Shown here piece by piece: positions 40,281 through 52,480 of a DNA stretch of 64,000 nucleotides. The DNA lies in the NCBI GenBank assembly GCA_030161315.1, contig BSQW01000011.1, forward strand, positions 19,388,657 through 19,452,656. The letters run 5' to 3'. A model generated the notes under the pieces. It saw nothing but the letters and a program-made list of their open reading frames with translations. It was not told the DNA's origin and did no database searches. The stretch is from Eutrema japonicum. Taxonomy: Eukaryota > Streptophyta > Magnoliopsida > Brassicales > Brassicaceae. Positions within the stretch are counted from its first letter, which is position 1; every line of letters begins with the position of its first letter. Both the position numbers and the translations under genes were made by a program.

Positions 40281-43200
40281 CCCCAATATATTAATTGAGA
40301 ATGATTGTTAAAAAAGAATATTGGCTTGACATATAATTTACAATTATGTCATCCTTATGTGCCATCACCATAGAGCTTCTCAAGACATTTCTCGAAATAA
40401 GGTTTAACTTACAAGAATAATTACATTCATGTCATTCACATTAAACTTATGTATAATCATATAAATTTAATTATGAGATTTTATATACAATATTAAATAA
40501 ATATTAGTTTGTACGTTATTGCATTTCTAAAAATATATATATATATATATATATTCTATTTTTTTATTTCCGAGTTATATTGCTTCGTTTTTTAAGGTTG
40601 AAAATTTTATTTTCGAGATTTCTTTTTTTATTGTGACAAATAATATTCTTACAAGTTTCATGTGTACTTGCTCGATTTTAATTTTTTTTTAAAAAATCTC
40701 TTAGTTATATTTTATTTCATACAAATTTTTGCATATTCAAATTCAAATTATAATATAAAATCTAGCCTTCATATTATTGTTATGATTATCGAAATATAAA
40801 ACATATAATATAGTTCACATACACGTACTAATGATTATTGAGATATAAAGTTAGATAATATAGTTTGATGCTAATGGTCTCAACAAACTATATTTTAATT
40901 TGATATTGTTTGATGTTTTATTAGTCTCATCAAACACACACATAAAAATAGATATTCACGTGACAAATTGCATATTCACATTCAAATCATATTAAATTTT
41001 ATATTCAAATCTAATTATATTAAATTGCATATTTAAATTCAAATCAAACTAAATTAAGCTTTTCAAATCTAATCATAATAAATTTTATATTCAAATCAAA
41101 TTGTAATAAAAGTGCAATGTGATACCTCAATCTTTATATAATTTTAGTTGATATTACCCGCACCCTGTGTGGGGTGAAAATTGATCCTAATGTTGTGTAT
41201 TATAATATATGAATGTTATGTATATAAATATAATTATAAAAACTTTAGCTCATACTGTATTTGCAACTTCAAAATTATGTGATGATTACATAATTTCAAA
41301 TAATAGCTATAATTGCTTTTGTGTTATGACATAATTGCAAATATACAGACTGGTTATAAAGTTTTATATTCGATTTTATTTTTGATCAAGATAAAAAAAA
41401 ATTGATCAAGCTAAATTTTTTTATAATATATTAATCTTTTCATCAAATTATTTATAATATTTCAAATTTTTGATATAAATACTTTTAACATTTTATCAAG
41501 TTTAAATATTTATAATATTTTTTTTTTTTGGTTTAACTATACAACTTAAAAAAAACTATAGTAAACTGATTTTGTTTTAAGTTAGGTGAGGTTTCCTACT
41601 CTTATGGTTATTTATTTTTTTGATCTTTTTTATAATAGGTTTATGAACCACCATACATCTTCATTTCCGATGTGAGACTCTTAAGACACATATTTCTTCA
41701 TCATTTGAGTAATTTATGTTCGTTTTTAAAATTTCGAATTATAATTTGTGTGAAGGAGATATAGATTTTTTTATTACATGGATGATGTGATGATTTAGTT
41801 TTTTTCTTCTCAAAATTAAGATCAAATAAATATCAGAGAAAGAATATAGTGTTTAAAGAAATAGTTACTATGATATACTAATTTTTCAATAAATATTTTG
41901 GTGAAGATATAAGATATCTTTAGAGATTAAATGTTGAATATTAAATAACTAATTAGTATAAACTATTTTCTAACCAAACTAATGTGAGTGGCGTAAGTTG
42001 TAAATAGTCTAGTTTTGTATGCCTATTTTAATATTAATCTTATAAGTTCTTTTATGATGACACAACAATATTGTAAATTATATGTCAAGGCAAGGTTTTT
42101 TTTTCCAACAGCCTAAGTACCTAGAGCGGTTCATTAATCTAAATCGGGGGTACCGAGTTTACATAAATAAAATATGATGGATAGACACGAGCACCATGTG
42201 CTAACTTGTCTGCATTTGTATTGTTTTCGCGTGGAATGTGTGAGATTGAGAAAAAAGTAAACTCCTCCTTACTCTTTACGAACTCCTCCAAATGTAATGT
42301 AAAAGCCGGCCACTCTCGGGTGTAGACACAATCTTCACAAACTCGGAGCAGTTTGTTGCAAAAGCTATCGTCGTCTTCTGATTTGCTATCATGCAGTGCA
42401 TTGCCCAAATGAGTGCTTCTAGTTTTGCGTGCATGGGGAGAGACTTCTTCGCAGATTTCTTGCTCCCAATATGACTCATTCAACGCCCTCATAATAACAG
42501 TGCCATCCTAATTCAGAAAAATTGTCAGTTTTCTTCCAAAACCCATCAATATAACACCTCCATCCATCGCATCCATCGTAATGGTCCATCACCGGAGTAG
42601 AGCCAATATGTTGAGAAACCATGGCTATATCACTATGTTGTGTTGATTCCCAATTTGTTACCTCGGTTTCCGCAATCCTCAGTATATCTTGTGGATTCCT
42701 ATCCACATTTGAGTAGACCATCATTCCTCGCTTTCCAGATATACCACACAATCTAAGAGAAAATTGTATACTTATCTTCTTTTGGAAGTCTCCAAAAGAG
42801 ATGATCAAAATTAGAGAAGACTGAAGACATTGGGAATACCCCCGAAAGCGATGGTATCTGAGAGAGTGCCCATGTTTGTAATGCAAGGGGACATTCAAAG
42901 AGGACGTGATTTATTCTTTCCTCTTCCGCCCCACACCGTGCACATTATGTATCACATATAATTCCTCTAACGCGTAAATTTTCTGAAACCGAGAGACATC
43001 CCGAAATGGCTTTGCCAAATAAAATGTCGCAATTTCGGTGAGCATTTTAATTTTCATGTATGGACCTGTAATTTCTTCACATCCGGACCGTAGAAACAAT
43101 TTAAGCCGTCATCTGAGTCTTGTTGTGCGATCTGATATCCCGATTTAACCGTATATTTTCCGGTTTTTATATAATGCCAACCAAGAGAATTTGGACAAGT

Positions 43201-43797
43201 TTATTTTTAACAACCCATCTCAATTAATAGATAATTTGCAGTGACATGTGAAGGCAATTATATTCTAGGTAAGACCTCGCATGTGTAAGACATGGGCGCA
43301 TGCGAGGTGAAAGTTAACATTAATTTTGTTTATTAGAATATGTGAATGTTTTGTATATAAATATAATTATAAAAACATTTTATCAAATTTAAATATTTAT
43401 CTTTTTGGTTTAGTTATTCAGCTTGATAAAAACTATATTAAATCGAATTTTTATTTTTTAAGTAAGTGAGGTTTATTATTTTTATATTTTGGATTTTTTA
43501 TAATAGGTCTACGAACCACCATACATCTTTATTTCCGTTATGAGACTTATTAGTCACACATATTTATTCACAATTAATATTTGTTTTAAAAAAATCAAAT
43601 TATAATATTTATGAAAAATATTTTTTTTATTATATGGATGATGAGCTCTTTTATGATGACACATCAGCATGGCAATGTTGTAAATCGCATATCAAGGTAA
43701 TGTTTATTTTTAAAAATCTTTCTCAATTAATATATAAATCGCATGAAGTTTTTGACAAAATATAATTGATATAACAATCATTCTCAATTAATATATG
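40281..43797. mobile_element. Composite 3.5-kb insertion with inverted ends
   Basis: Copy 2 lacks this block. Left end CCAATATATTAATTGAGAAT..., right end ...ACAATCATTCTCAATTAATA, an inverted repeat of about 26 bp. Inside are a LINE relic (42139-43099) and two related ~500-bp stretches (about 41145-41720 and 43265-43600, both with GAACCACCATACATCTT and ATGAGACT/GTGAGACT), so it is itself nested. A (TA)n run lies at 40530-40552. Family uncertain. Confidence 0.5.
42139..43099 (-). pseudogene. Second LINE 3' end, broken
   Basis: Minus-strand frames in order: 43099-42911, 42898-42476 and 42492-42139. They carry words of plant LINE ends: NVDRNPQDILRIAETEVTNW, CYIDGFWKKTD, then HARKTRSTHLGNAL and SISHIPRENNTNADKLAHGA, the last typical of the RNase H-like tail. 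Frame changes separate the parts. Confidence 0.75.
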
Positions 43798-43937
43798 AAT
43801 TTAGTTGATATTTATGATATTCTAACTTTTGATCAAATAAAAATATTTATATTATTTAAAAAAAACTTCATATATATCATTTTCTCTAAGTTTTTCTATT
43901 ATATGAATGATGAGATGATTTAATTGTTTACAAAAAT

Positions 43938-44775
43938 AAATCCGATAAATGATGAAATCCATCGGATTCCCAAAAAAAATCATTTAAGTGGTCAATCTTC
44001 CTTCGGTCTAGAAAAAAACTAAATCCGTCGGAAATTACGGTATATTCCTTGCATGTGTTTCTATTGAGTAGTCAACCAACACGGAATGACCCAGATCCGT
44101 CGAAAATATCCGACGGATTTAGGGTATATTTGGGGTTTAAGATTTAGGGTTACGTGATATGGTTTAACTATCCCTAATCTATATGTTTCATTCAAAAAAA
44201 TTGTTAGTTCATCAATGTTAAAGACTTTCTATGAGTTTATTAATTTTACAACATAAAACTTAAATATTTCATATAACATCTACTATACCTTATACTAACA
44301 CTTCCATCAAATTTTATAAAATCTATAACTCATATTTATTTTGAAATTTGACAAGTGGAAGCAATTGTATATACATCATACAATTGTTTCTCTACAATTT
44401 CTACAAATAAAACCTAAACCATATATCGTAAACCACATTTTTGGTTATCCGTCGGAAATCCGTCAGAAATTTCCGACGAAATTACGAGATTGGAGTTGTA
44501 AAACCTGGTTTAAACGAGATAAACGTGTTTAATACCAGGTGTACATTAATCCGTCATAAATTTCCGACGGATGTTACTTAACAAAAAAAAATTTTGGGTT
44601 TTCGGAAACATCCGTCTAATTTCCGTCATAAAATCCGTCGGAAAACAGTAATCCGTCGGAATATTTCTGACGGAATTTCGACGGATGTTAATGTCATCTG
44701 AATTCCGTCGGAAATTATAGACGAAATTACGTCCGTCGGAAATTTCGTCGGAAAGCACTATGTTTTCTTGTAGTG
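43938..44775. mobile_element. CACTA-type element, second family
   Basis: The right end TGTTTTCTTGTAGTG (ending 44775) is the inverse of CACTACAAGAAAACA. The inner 350 bp hold many TCCGTCGGAAATTT / AAATTTCCGACGGA subterminal motifs, different from the CGTCG motif at 37011-37530. Homology with copy 2 breaks near 43938, where further TCCGTCGG words start, but the left CACTA terminus itself is missing. Confidence 0.8.
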
Positions 44776-45586
44776 TTTGATGATATTTATAGTGCCAAAA
44801 CTTAAAATGAATTCCAATTTCAAAGAACATAAATATGTTTTGTTTATTTTTTATTACAATGTTTCTTTGGAGTGATGATATGAAATTATTTTTGCAGAAT
44901 TTTATATTCATTAGTAAATGAAGAAATGTAAATACGGTTTTGCATTATGAAATAGGTACGTGATTTAAACGATATTGATATAGATTTTAGTTTGTTGTCG
45001 TGAATGTTCTTTTAAATGGTTAAACAGTTTAACTTAAACTACAATGATTTTCCCAAATGTATAAAAAATACAAAATAATCGATAGAAATATTGAATGCGT
45101 AGTTTTAGTTAAATATTTTTGTCAATTATAAATAAATAGTTTTGGTAAATATGAAATTTGTAAGAATAATATTGTCACATTAAAAAAAAATCGAAAACAA
45201 AATTTTATTTTAGAAATGGAATACCTTATTTAATAATATATTGATTTAACAGTGTATATAAAATCTCATAATAAAACTTATATAATTATGCATATTAATC
45301 AAGTAAAACATAAGTTTAATGTGAATGACATGAATACAATTATTCTAGTAAGTGAAATCTTTTTCCAAAAATATATTGAGAGAATATATGATTATGCATA
45401 TTAATCAAATGAACCATAAATTTTAATGTGAATAGCATGAATGTAATTATTCTATTAAGTGAAACTTTTTTTCAAAAATATCATGAGATGCTCTATGGCA
45501 ATGACACATCATCATGGCACAATTGTAAATCACATGGCCAAATACTTTTTTTTTACGAGTTCTTATCAATTAATATATAAGAGCAT

Positions 45587-46268
45587 CATTATTGGGGGTT
45601 CTTGATGGGGTTCTTAACCCAAAAAATAAATAATAATAATAAAAATTATGAACAGTGTAAGAACCGGTTCTTAAGTTCTTAAATAAGAGTTTTAAGAACC
45701 GGTTCTTAAGGGGGTTCTTACATTATTCTTAGCCACGTGTCAACCCCTAATTCGCCGGATGTTTTTTTTTGCCAGATTTGTTTTTTAACTTTTTCTTAAC
45801 TTAACTTTAAAAAAAATTCTTAATTTTATTTTTTAACTTTTTCTTAACTTCAACTTTAAAATTTTAAACTTTTTTTACATATTAATAAATTGAAATACTT
45901 ACATAATGAATTGGAATCTTTACGTATTAAACTTTTTTACATATTAATGAATTGGAATCGTTCGGTGGGTGAACATGAAGCGATTCATATACAAGATCAG
46001 AAAAAAAACCCAAATTAAATGTTCTTTTTCATTTTTTTCTCAAAATCTATGCTTAAAATGTTATGTTTTTATGTTAACTATGTTTAATTAAAAAAATAAA
46101 CTCTATTTAAAATAAAACAAAATTATTAATTTTTTTTTTAAGAACCCCTAATAAAGTTCTACCAATAAAGCAACAAAAACAAAAGTTTTTTAACAGAGTT
46201 TCTTAACTTCAAATTTATAATTAAATATTACTTAAGAAACCCAAATGAATTTCTCACAATAAGGGCAT
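45587..46268. mobile_element. MITE upstream of BAHD gene 1
   Basis: Begins AGAGCATCATTATTGGGGGT, with GGTTCTTAAG / AAGAACCGGTTCTTAAG palindromes; the far end read inward is ATGCCCTTATTGTGAGAAAT, a loose inverted match. GAGCATC/GGGCATC ends suggest a PIF/Harbinger-like family. Copy 2 lacks it, so it ends within about 50 bp of the BAHD1 TATA box in one gene only. Confidence 0.6.
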
Positions 46269-46311
46269 ATCGAAATCTACAATATTCTATCTTTTAACCC
46301 CCCAAAAAATC

Positions 46312-46320
46312 ATATATAAA
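46312..46320 (+). promoter_or_regulatory. TATA box of BAHD gene 1
   Basis: ATATATAAA, about 75 bp before the start codon. The block around it (CATATATAAATCAATACGACATCTGAGACCCATC) is shared with gene 2. Confidence 0.7.
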
Positions 46321-46393
46321 TCAATACGACATCTGAGACCCATCTAAGTTTTATTACTTTTTTTTTTACTTTCACCGGGATCAAAGAAAGAAA

Positions 46394-47731
46394 ATGGATG
46401 TTGTGGGGAGAGAAGTGATCAAACCTGCTTCACCGGCACCTCATGACCGCCTTCCACTCTCCCTCTTCGATCTCTCCTGTCCAGCAGTTTACGTTTCAAC
46501 AATCTTCTTCTACAAAGCCCTCGACGGAGAGTCGTCGGAGATCATCTCCGGAAGGCTGAAGAGCTCTCTATCAGAGACTCTGTCACGTTTCTATCCTCTC
46601 GCCGGACGAATCGATGGCTTCTCGATCAGCTGCAACGACGAAGGAGCCGTGTTCACAGAAGCACGCACCGATCTCTCCCTCTCCGATTTCCTCAAAAACA
46701 ACCTCGATAATACCGACTCTCTTGGAATATTCCTCCCTCAAACCGCACCAGGCGAATCCGCAGGGACGTGGCCGTTGTTGAGCGTTAAGGTCAGCTTCTT
46801 CGGATCCGGATCAGGAGTTGCGATCACTGTGGCCATATCTCACCGAATCTGCGACGCGGCCTCGCTGTTGACATTTGTCAGAAGCTGGGCCGCTACAGCC
46901 AAAGGTGAATCTAATGACGTGTTGGTGACTACTCCTCACTTTGCAGGAGCTACCATTTACCCTCCACCCCATAGCTCTTTCCAGTCTCCTTCAATGGATG
47001 ATCTTTTCGAGCTTAGAGGTAAGTGTGTAACCAATCGACTCGTCTTCAAATCCTCTAAGATCGCTGATCTCAAACGCAAGGCCGCCAGCGAAAGTGTCCC
47101 GGTACCTACACGTGTGGAAGCCATCGCATCACTTCTTTGGAGATGTGCAAGAAATGCCTCACTCTCTAACTCGGTCACTCCAAAGTCAACGATATTGACT
47201 CAAGCCATGGACTTGCGGCTTAGGGTTCCCTCTACTGTTTTGTCACGCGACGCGATTGGCAACCTACAATCTGTGTTCTATCTCAAGGAAGACGCAGAGA
47301 GCGAGATGGAGATTGGCGAAATCGTTGCTAAATTTAGAAAGGCGAAAGAAAGAGTCAACGAGATGATCGAAGAGAATCTCCAACGACACAATACTGCTAG
47401 TACCTTGACCACTACCACACTTGGTCAGACCTTGTTGAGCGTGCTGGGAAATTTCGTGGCAGAGTTAAAACCGGACATAGACTTATACACAATGTCTAGC
47501 TGGTGCAAAAAGCCTTTCTACGAGATTGACTTCGGATGGGGTACTCCGGTATGGATTGGATCCGCTTCGCATACCATCTGTGACAACATAGTGTATGTGG
47601 TGTTAATGGATTCAAAAGATGGTGAGGATGTAGAAGCTTGGGTAGGCTTACCCAAACAAGACATGCATGTGTTCGTTCGTGACCAAGACTTGCTTACTTA
47701 TGCCGTCTTAAATCCTCCAGTCCTGATCTGA
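46394..47731 (+). CDS. BAHD acyltransferase, copy 1
   Basis: 445 residues, a single exon and normal length for the family. BAHD enzymes are cytosolic and move an acyl group from acyl-CoA to an alcohol or amine of a specialised metabolite. The catalytic HxxxD motif is HRICD (H150, D154) in AISHRICDAAS, and the structural DFGWG motif is at 379-383 (IDFGWGTPVW). SRFYPLAGRI (64-73) and the N-terminal REVIKPASPAP are also typical. General likeness is to vinorine-synthase-like and Arabidopsis HxxxD-type proteins; acceptor and donor cannot be told. The start ATG at 46394 follows GAAAGAAA. An AATAAA signal lies about 100 bp after the stop (47829). Compared with copy 2 it has three extra residues (MDVV) and Asp44 in place of Ser. 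Confidence 0.93.
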   Translation: MDVVGREVIKPASPAPHDRLPLSLFDLSCPAVYVSTIFFYKALDGESSEIISGRLKSSLSETLSRFYPLAGRIDGFSISCNDEGAVFTEARTDLSLSDFLKNNLDNTDSLGIFLPQTAPGESAGTWPLLSVKVSFFGSGSGVAITVAISHRICDAASLLTFVRSWAATAKGESNDVLVTTPHFAGATIYPPPHSSFQSPSMDDLFELRGKCVTNRLVFKSSKIADLKRKAASESVPVPTRVEAIASLLWRCARNASLSNSVTPKSTILTQAMDLRLRVPSTVLSRDAIGNLQSVFYLKEDAESEMEIGEIVAKFRKAKERVNEMIEENLQRHNTASTLTTTTLGQTLLSVLGNFVAELKPDIDLYTMSSWCKKPFYEIDFGWGTPVWIGSASHTICDNIVYVVLMDSKDGEDVEAWVGLPKQDMHVFVRDQDLLTYAVLNPPVLI

Positions 47732-47828
47732 ACAAGTGACCTTGTCTCAGTGATTGGTCATCAGTATCCTAGATTGCACTATGCCTTGTTTTAATCATTG
47801 TTTGGCTTTTTCGTTTTGCCTTGAATTG

Positions 47829-47834
47829 AATAAA
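47829..47834 (+). terminator. Poly(A) signal of BAHD gene 1
   Basis: AATAAA about 100 bp past the stop codon, conserved in gene 2 at 57651-57656. Confidence 0.6.
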
Positions 47835-48444
47835 GAAAACAATCATTTCAATTTTCATGTTACTTTTTATGACCTTGATCTTGTTTGTACAATTGTACTC
47901 TAGATGGTTTATTTACAATTTGTGTTTGACAATTCCATTTACCTTTAATGATTTAAAGGTATATATTTCATAGTTTTCCTTCTATAATTTGTCCTATTTT
48001 CTTACCAGTTTCTAATTAAATTGCCTCTGATATTCGGCTCATTGTTCTGATTGATTTGAGGGCTAAGCTAACAGGAAATCACTTTTTGAAGCTAAACCAG
48101 TTCGGTTTAAGATGCAGGTGGTATATATTGTTGTTGTATTATTGAGCTCGTTGTGTTTTTCAAGATGCAGCCATGCAGGGGATATTGTTGATTCGAAAAT
48201 TCACTTTACTGACAAAGATATACATTTTTTTTTTAACATAGAATACAGTTGCATATGAAATCATGTAATAAATTAACCAAACAAGAATCGGACTGAGAAA
48301 TGCATCAAATTCCTCAACATGAAAATGTGATCATCTATTTATCTACCCCAACAATGACATGGGAGAGAAGTCTCAAAATTGTTGTTCATCATCCTGCTAT
48401 ATATCAATATAGGAAGATTTAAGAAAACATACTTTAGGAGAGAA

Positions 48445-48666
48445 CCTGAGATCAAGAACAGGAGATCCACCGAGATCAAACGGTCAAGATGACTAACCAA
48501 GATTGTGGAAATAATGAAGATCTTATTGCAGAAGAATCAAAAATATTCTATAATTTTTTTGATTTTTCTGCAATCAGATCTTCATTATTTCCATAATTTT
48601 GGTTAGTCATTTCTCGACCGTTCGATCTCAGCCGATCTCCGATTTTCGATCTCAGATTATCTCAGG
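48445..48666. repeat. 222-bp foldback (near-perfect hairpin)
   Basis: Left arm starts CCTGAGATC, runs through GATCAAACGGTCAAG, ATGACTAACCAA, GGAAATAATGAAGATC to GCAGAAGAATCAAAA; the right arm is its complement with few changes, ending CTCAGG. Arms are about 100 bp with a loop of about 20 bp (about 48544-48565). It could be a foldback MITE or a young MIRNA-like / inverted-repeat small-RNA locus. I see no clear target duplication. Confidence 0.85.
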
Positions 48667-48799
48667 ATAATACATACAAAAATAAAATCTTAGTCACGGA
48701 GGAAAACGCACATACTTTGTTGTTTGCTCACCTTGGCTAACCCAAGTTCTTATACCTTCACCATCCTTTGCGTCCATGTCCATAAACACCACATGATGT

Positions 48800-49300
48800 A
48801 GCTCTGTTATTTTACTGTTAGGATTTGGATCAGCTGGTATCAAAGCTCTAGGGTTTAAACTCTTTTTTTCCGTCTCTTAGGTTCTCTGTTTTATTCAACT
48901 TCATCGTTTCTTCTTTATAAGAAGTTCATCTAGTTTAGGGATTCAAAAAGATGTTTGAAAGTGATTTGGAAAGTAGGACAAAGTCTGCAAACATGGAAGG
49001 AGTAATGGAATTGAATATTCTCTCTGATTTTTTTTCATTATGTGTCTAAAAATTCGAGACAAGTGATTGATAGATATTAAGATTAATTATGTAATTAATT
49101 TGATTGATTTGATTAGATACTAACTGTGCGTCCTTTCATGGTATCATAGCTGTTACGCTTCTGAACCTCTTTCCTTCTTCATTTTTTTTTCATTCCTTTT
49201 ATCCAAGCTTGATGATCTCATCAAGCTTTGGATCTATGGAACCATTACTCCTCCTCTGTTCCGCAAGTCGTTCAAAACAGGAGGCACATCCAGAGATTGA
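48800..49300 (+). pseudogene. copia primer site and gag relic
   Basis: TGGTATCAAAGC (48835) differs by one base from the initiator-Met tRNA primer site common in copia elements. Downstream LDDLIKLWIYGTITPPLF (about 49209-49265) resembles the early gag of plant copia elements. Between them the frame is lost. No LTRs defined. Confidence 0.5.
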
Positions 49301-49384
49301 TTATACATGTTTACACCATGATCGAGGCAAATGCAATCATATATATATATGGCTTTAATAAACTTTAATCAATACTATAAAAAC

Positions 49385-49500
49385 ACTATAATTTCTCCAT
49401 ATATTGACACCTAAACTTTTTTGTGCTTTTAGAAGATGACACATCATCAAAAAAAAAATCAAAAAAACTAATCAAAATAAAACATTAATACACATCACCC
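49385..49500. repeat. Direct repeat flanking the Helitron relic (left)
   Basis: ATATTGACACCTAAACTTTT... to AAACATTAATACACATCA recurs at about 50805-50908 with several changes, in the same orientation. The pair brackets the helicase fragment. Confidence 0.7.
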
Positions 49501-50234
49501 TTTTGAATAATTTGATTATTGATTATAGTTTAAATCATGATCGAGTTATATCTTTTTCTAATTAAGAGTTATATCTTATTTTAATATTTTAAAATTCCCA
49601 CTAACTTCAATGTTGAGAATAAAGAATATGGATCATTTAATAGCTTATAATTATATTATGAGAACATGCAAATAATGCTACATTAGACATACGAAAGTTG
49701 TGATCGGTATGACAATTGATATGTGACAATTTAAGTAATTTTGTATAGAACCAACATGCAATTTAACGAACACGTTTCTTTCACTCGCTCGTTAGAAAAA
49801 AAAACTTAATTAAACATTGAAAAAGAATATAAAAGTGGGGATGATTTTCCTGTATTGAACAAAAAATGGGGAGAATAATTTTCCTATATATTGTTGATTC
49901 TTATTTTGTCATTCTCCTTAGTTACAGCATGCCAAATAATATCATAACAAATTCCTTTATTTTACTAACTTTTACAACTTAAACTCATCCAAAAGAAAAA
50001 AGAATGACAAAATTGTTGGGACAAAGCGAGCAATGTTTGGAACACATAATATTGAAGCATTGGAGCACATTTTGGAAGAGAATCTTTAGAAAAATAAGAA
50101 ATGGAGAAATTCTCTCTAGAAGAATGGATGAGGTTTGTGGGTCTCTTTATAACCTGTGTGGGATAAAAGAAAAATGCAGAAATTGGTAAGTCCATAAAGA
50201 GGAAAGAGCACCAGTAAGATAGTTAACATTTATT

Positions 50235-50480
50235 ATGAGCTATATTATCACAAAAAATGTTAATAAATCACAAAGTTTAAAAAATGTTGGCATTTATCTA
50301 CTAAAGCATGTTTTCCGTGATGAACAACTCTATGTTGCTATATCTCGGGTCACCTCAAAAAAAAGACTGCGCATTTGGAGTGAAACAACAAGCAAAGAGA
50401 CACCGACAAGAATCAATAATGTCATTTACAAAGAGATTTTCAACAATCTTCAATACAAAGAAACATATATTTCAAATCAT
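50235..50480 (+). pseudogene. Helitron Pif1-type helicase, C-terminal relic
   Basis: The 167-codon frame starting at 50235 reads SQSLKNVGIYLLKHVFRDEQ, LYVAISRVTSKKRLRIW and NNVIYKEIFNNL. This matches the usual end of plant Helitron RepHel proteins (LKNVGVYLPKPVF, QLYVAVSRV, NVVYKEVF). Only the last ~70 residues are recognisable; the frame then runs into low-complexity lysine-rich sequence. Replication initiator and the rest of the helicase are absent. Confidence 0.75.
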
Positions 50481-50908
50481 GTAAATAAGTATGCACATTT
50501 GAATTTTGTAAAACTAATCAAACCAAAAACAAACAAGCAGGAGAAGAAAACCAGGAATGAGGTTACTAATGGAGTGGTGGGGCAGAAAGTGGACAAGAAC
50601 GGAATAATCAGACCGGTGAAGCTGTCCCTATTGGTGTTCGGCACTTCCCATGCGTTGTCACACTTCTCTTCTTTCTATTATTTATTAATTAAAACCAAAC
50701 AAATCAGGCTATCCTATGTGTTTAAAATTATTAATTAGAACTATTATATACTTAATTCACTTCTATTTATGTCACCAATTTTGGAGCCGAAACGTTTCCG
50801 ACATTTTTATATGTTGATACCTAAGCTTTTTTTTTTCCTCATAGAAGATGGCACCTCATTAAAAAAAAAAAACTGAAAACTAATCAAAACAAAACATTAA
50901 TACACATC

Positions 50909-52480
50909 AATTTTTGGGATAATTAAACTAATAAACTTTAATTAAAGGGTTTTCTGCAAACAAACCCTCCAGGTAACCGGCTTTTGCAAATTTACCCTTC
51001 ACGTCTTGAAAATGCATGTCAACCCTCCATCCGCCGATCAAACCACTATACAGCCCTCCATCCACCGATCAAATCGTTAACACAAGAAAATTCCATTTGT
51101 GGACACATTCAAAACGAACAATAAAATGGAAAAGGGGAAGAAAACCTTAATTTGGACGAGTTTGGGCTAGAAATACAAAATGGGCATTGATTCCCACTCA
51201 CAAGGTGATTCTCCATTCCTTGATATCCAAATCAGGATCCTAAGCCTCTGATTTCATCTTAGGTTCCGAGAAGTTTTTCTGGTGGCAAAACTTTTTCTCG
51301 AGAAAGAAGATATGCAATAATACAAACATGTTCCCACTAAGATACTTAAATCCTTTTTTTCTGGATTTTGCATGAACAATAATAGTTGTTCTATGATATT
51401 TGCTCAAAATGATCCACCAAATAGGTGTCTATTATGGATTTTAGTTTTTGAAATTTTATGTTTAGTTTATCTCTGGAACATTAGTGGCTTTTTGATCCTT
51501 GTGATTCTGCTTCTTTTTTTTTTTGCTTTTAACAAAGATGAAAAAAAAGGAATAGATTTTCTATAGGGTAATATTGATTTTTTTTTTCATGAGGTCATTG
51601 GCAGCAAGTCTCTGAAAATGCGCTGGATTTCTATATTTAGTGACAATTGACATCCTCTTCTATGATCATATTTCTGGGAAAAAAATTGTTGCTTGAGTAA
51701 TTTGTAATCAAAATTACTTTAGTTCCTCTAATTTGCTCCAGTAGGTTCATACCTTGGACCTGAGACTGAGAGGTCATTTTGTTTGCTCGCTCACAGTGGC
51801 TGAGCCAGAAATATTTTCTAACAGGGTCAATATATATTAATAATTATTAGTCGCTCATGAATTATGGTTCTTTGTTGAAAAAAGCTGGTGAAAGATGTCC
51901 ATGCTTTTTGTAAGCTCACTCAAGGTCAGTAACTATAGCAAAATAATATGTATTGTATTTTAGTAAAAGTAATGCTACGTTTTTCTCTTACACCAAAATA
52001 TGTTTATTTATCTTCAATTTGACATTTTAAATGTTTTGCATCCAACCTCATTTGCTCGCGGATTTGACAGAGAAAGCAATGCTTTTTAATTTGATGAGGG
52101 AACTGGTATATATTGTGATTTGATCTTCTATATACCTTTCAATTTTCTATCAATATCCTTTTGGCAAAAAAAATTCCGGGTACATTCGGGTACGTGTACT
52201 ACTGGTATAATCCAGATGGGTACAAGAGACATGGCATGTTCTTTTTTACTTGTCTATATTTTTATTTAATATCATCTTGTATATAAGATATAGTTTCAAC
52301 ATTAGTCAAAAATAATTATGGAACTCTTACGAAAATAGTTTAATTGCGGCAATTGCAGTCTCAAAAAGGATCAAATCCCGTGGCATGAATAGTGAGCAAG
52401 GATGTTATCTCAGTGGCTGTGAAGAGGAAAGTGTAAATTACCTCTTTTTAAATGTACTTTAGCTAGACAGGTGTGTGTGC
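50909..52480. other. No gene recognised
   Basis: AT-rich, with a small direct repeat (CCCTCCATCCGCCGATCAAA / CCCTCCATCCACCGATCAAA near 51021 and 51055). Otherwise nothing I can name. Confidence 0.4.

Larger units (their letters stand above)
38178..48020. repeat. Segmental duplication, copy 1
   Basis: Matches 53722-57834 in order: TTACGATGTTGTGTGC at the left edge, the TTCTCAGTTAACAAAATTAAAT and CACCATATGTCAAGTTTTGA blocks, TGCGCTTCACCC near 40101, GTTGATATTTATGATATTCT near 43804, then the BAHD gene and 290 bp of 3' flank. Copy 1 is 9.8 kb, copy 2 4.1 kb; insertions in copy 1 explain most of the excess. Left-flank identity looks near 90 percent, the gene far higher. Confidence 0.85.

Noticed and set aside
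37011..44775. A single 7.8-kb CACTA element bounded by the two CACTACAAGAAAA ends
   Set aside because: The subterminal motifs differ (CGTCG-type versus TCCGTCGG-type), the 3-bp flanks do not match (GTA and TTT), and the interval includes DNA shared with the segmental duplication at 53722, so these are separate elements.
48835..48846. Active copia element starting at the Met-tRNA primer-like site
   Set aside because: One mismatch in the site, no defined LTRs and only a short broken gag segment downstream, so only a relic is supported.
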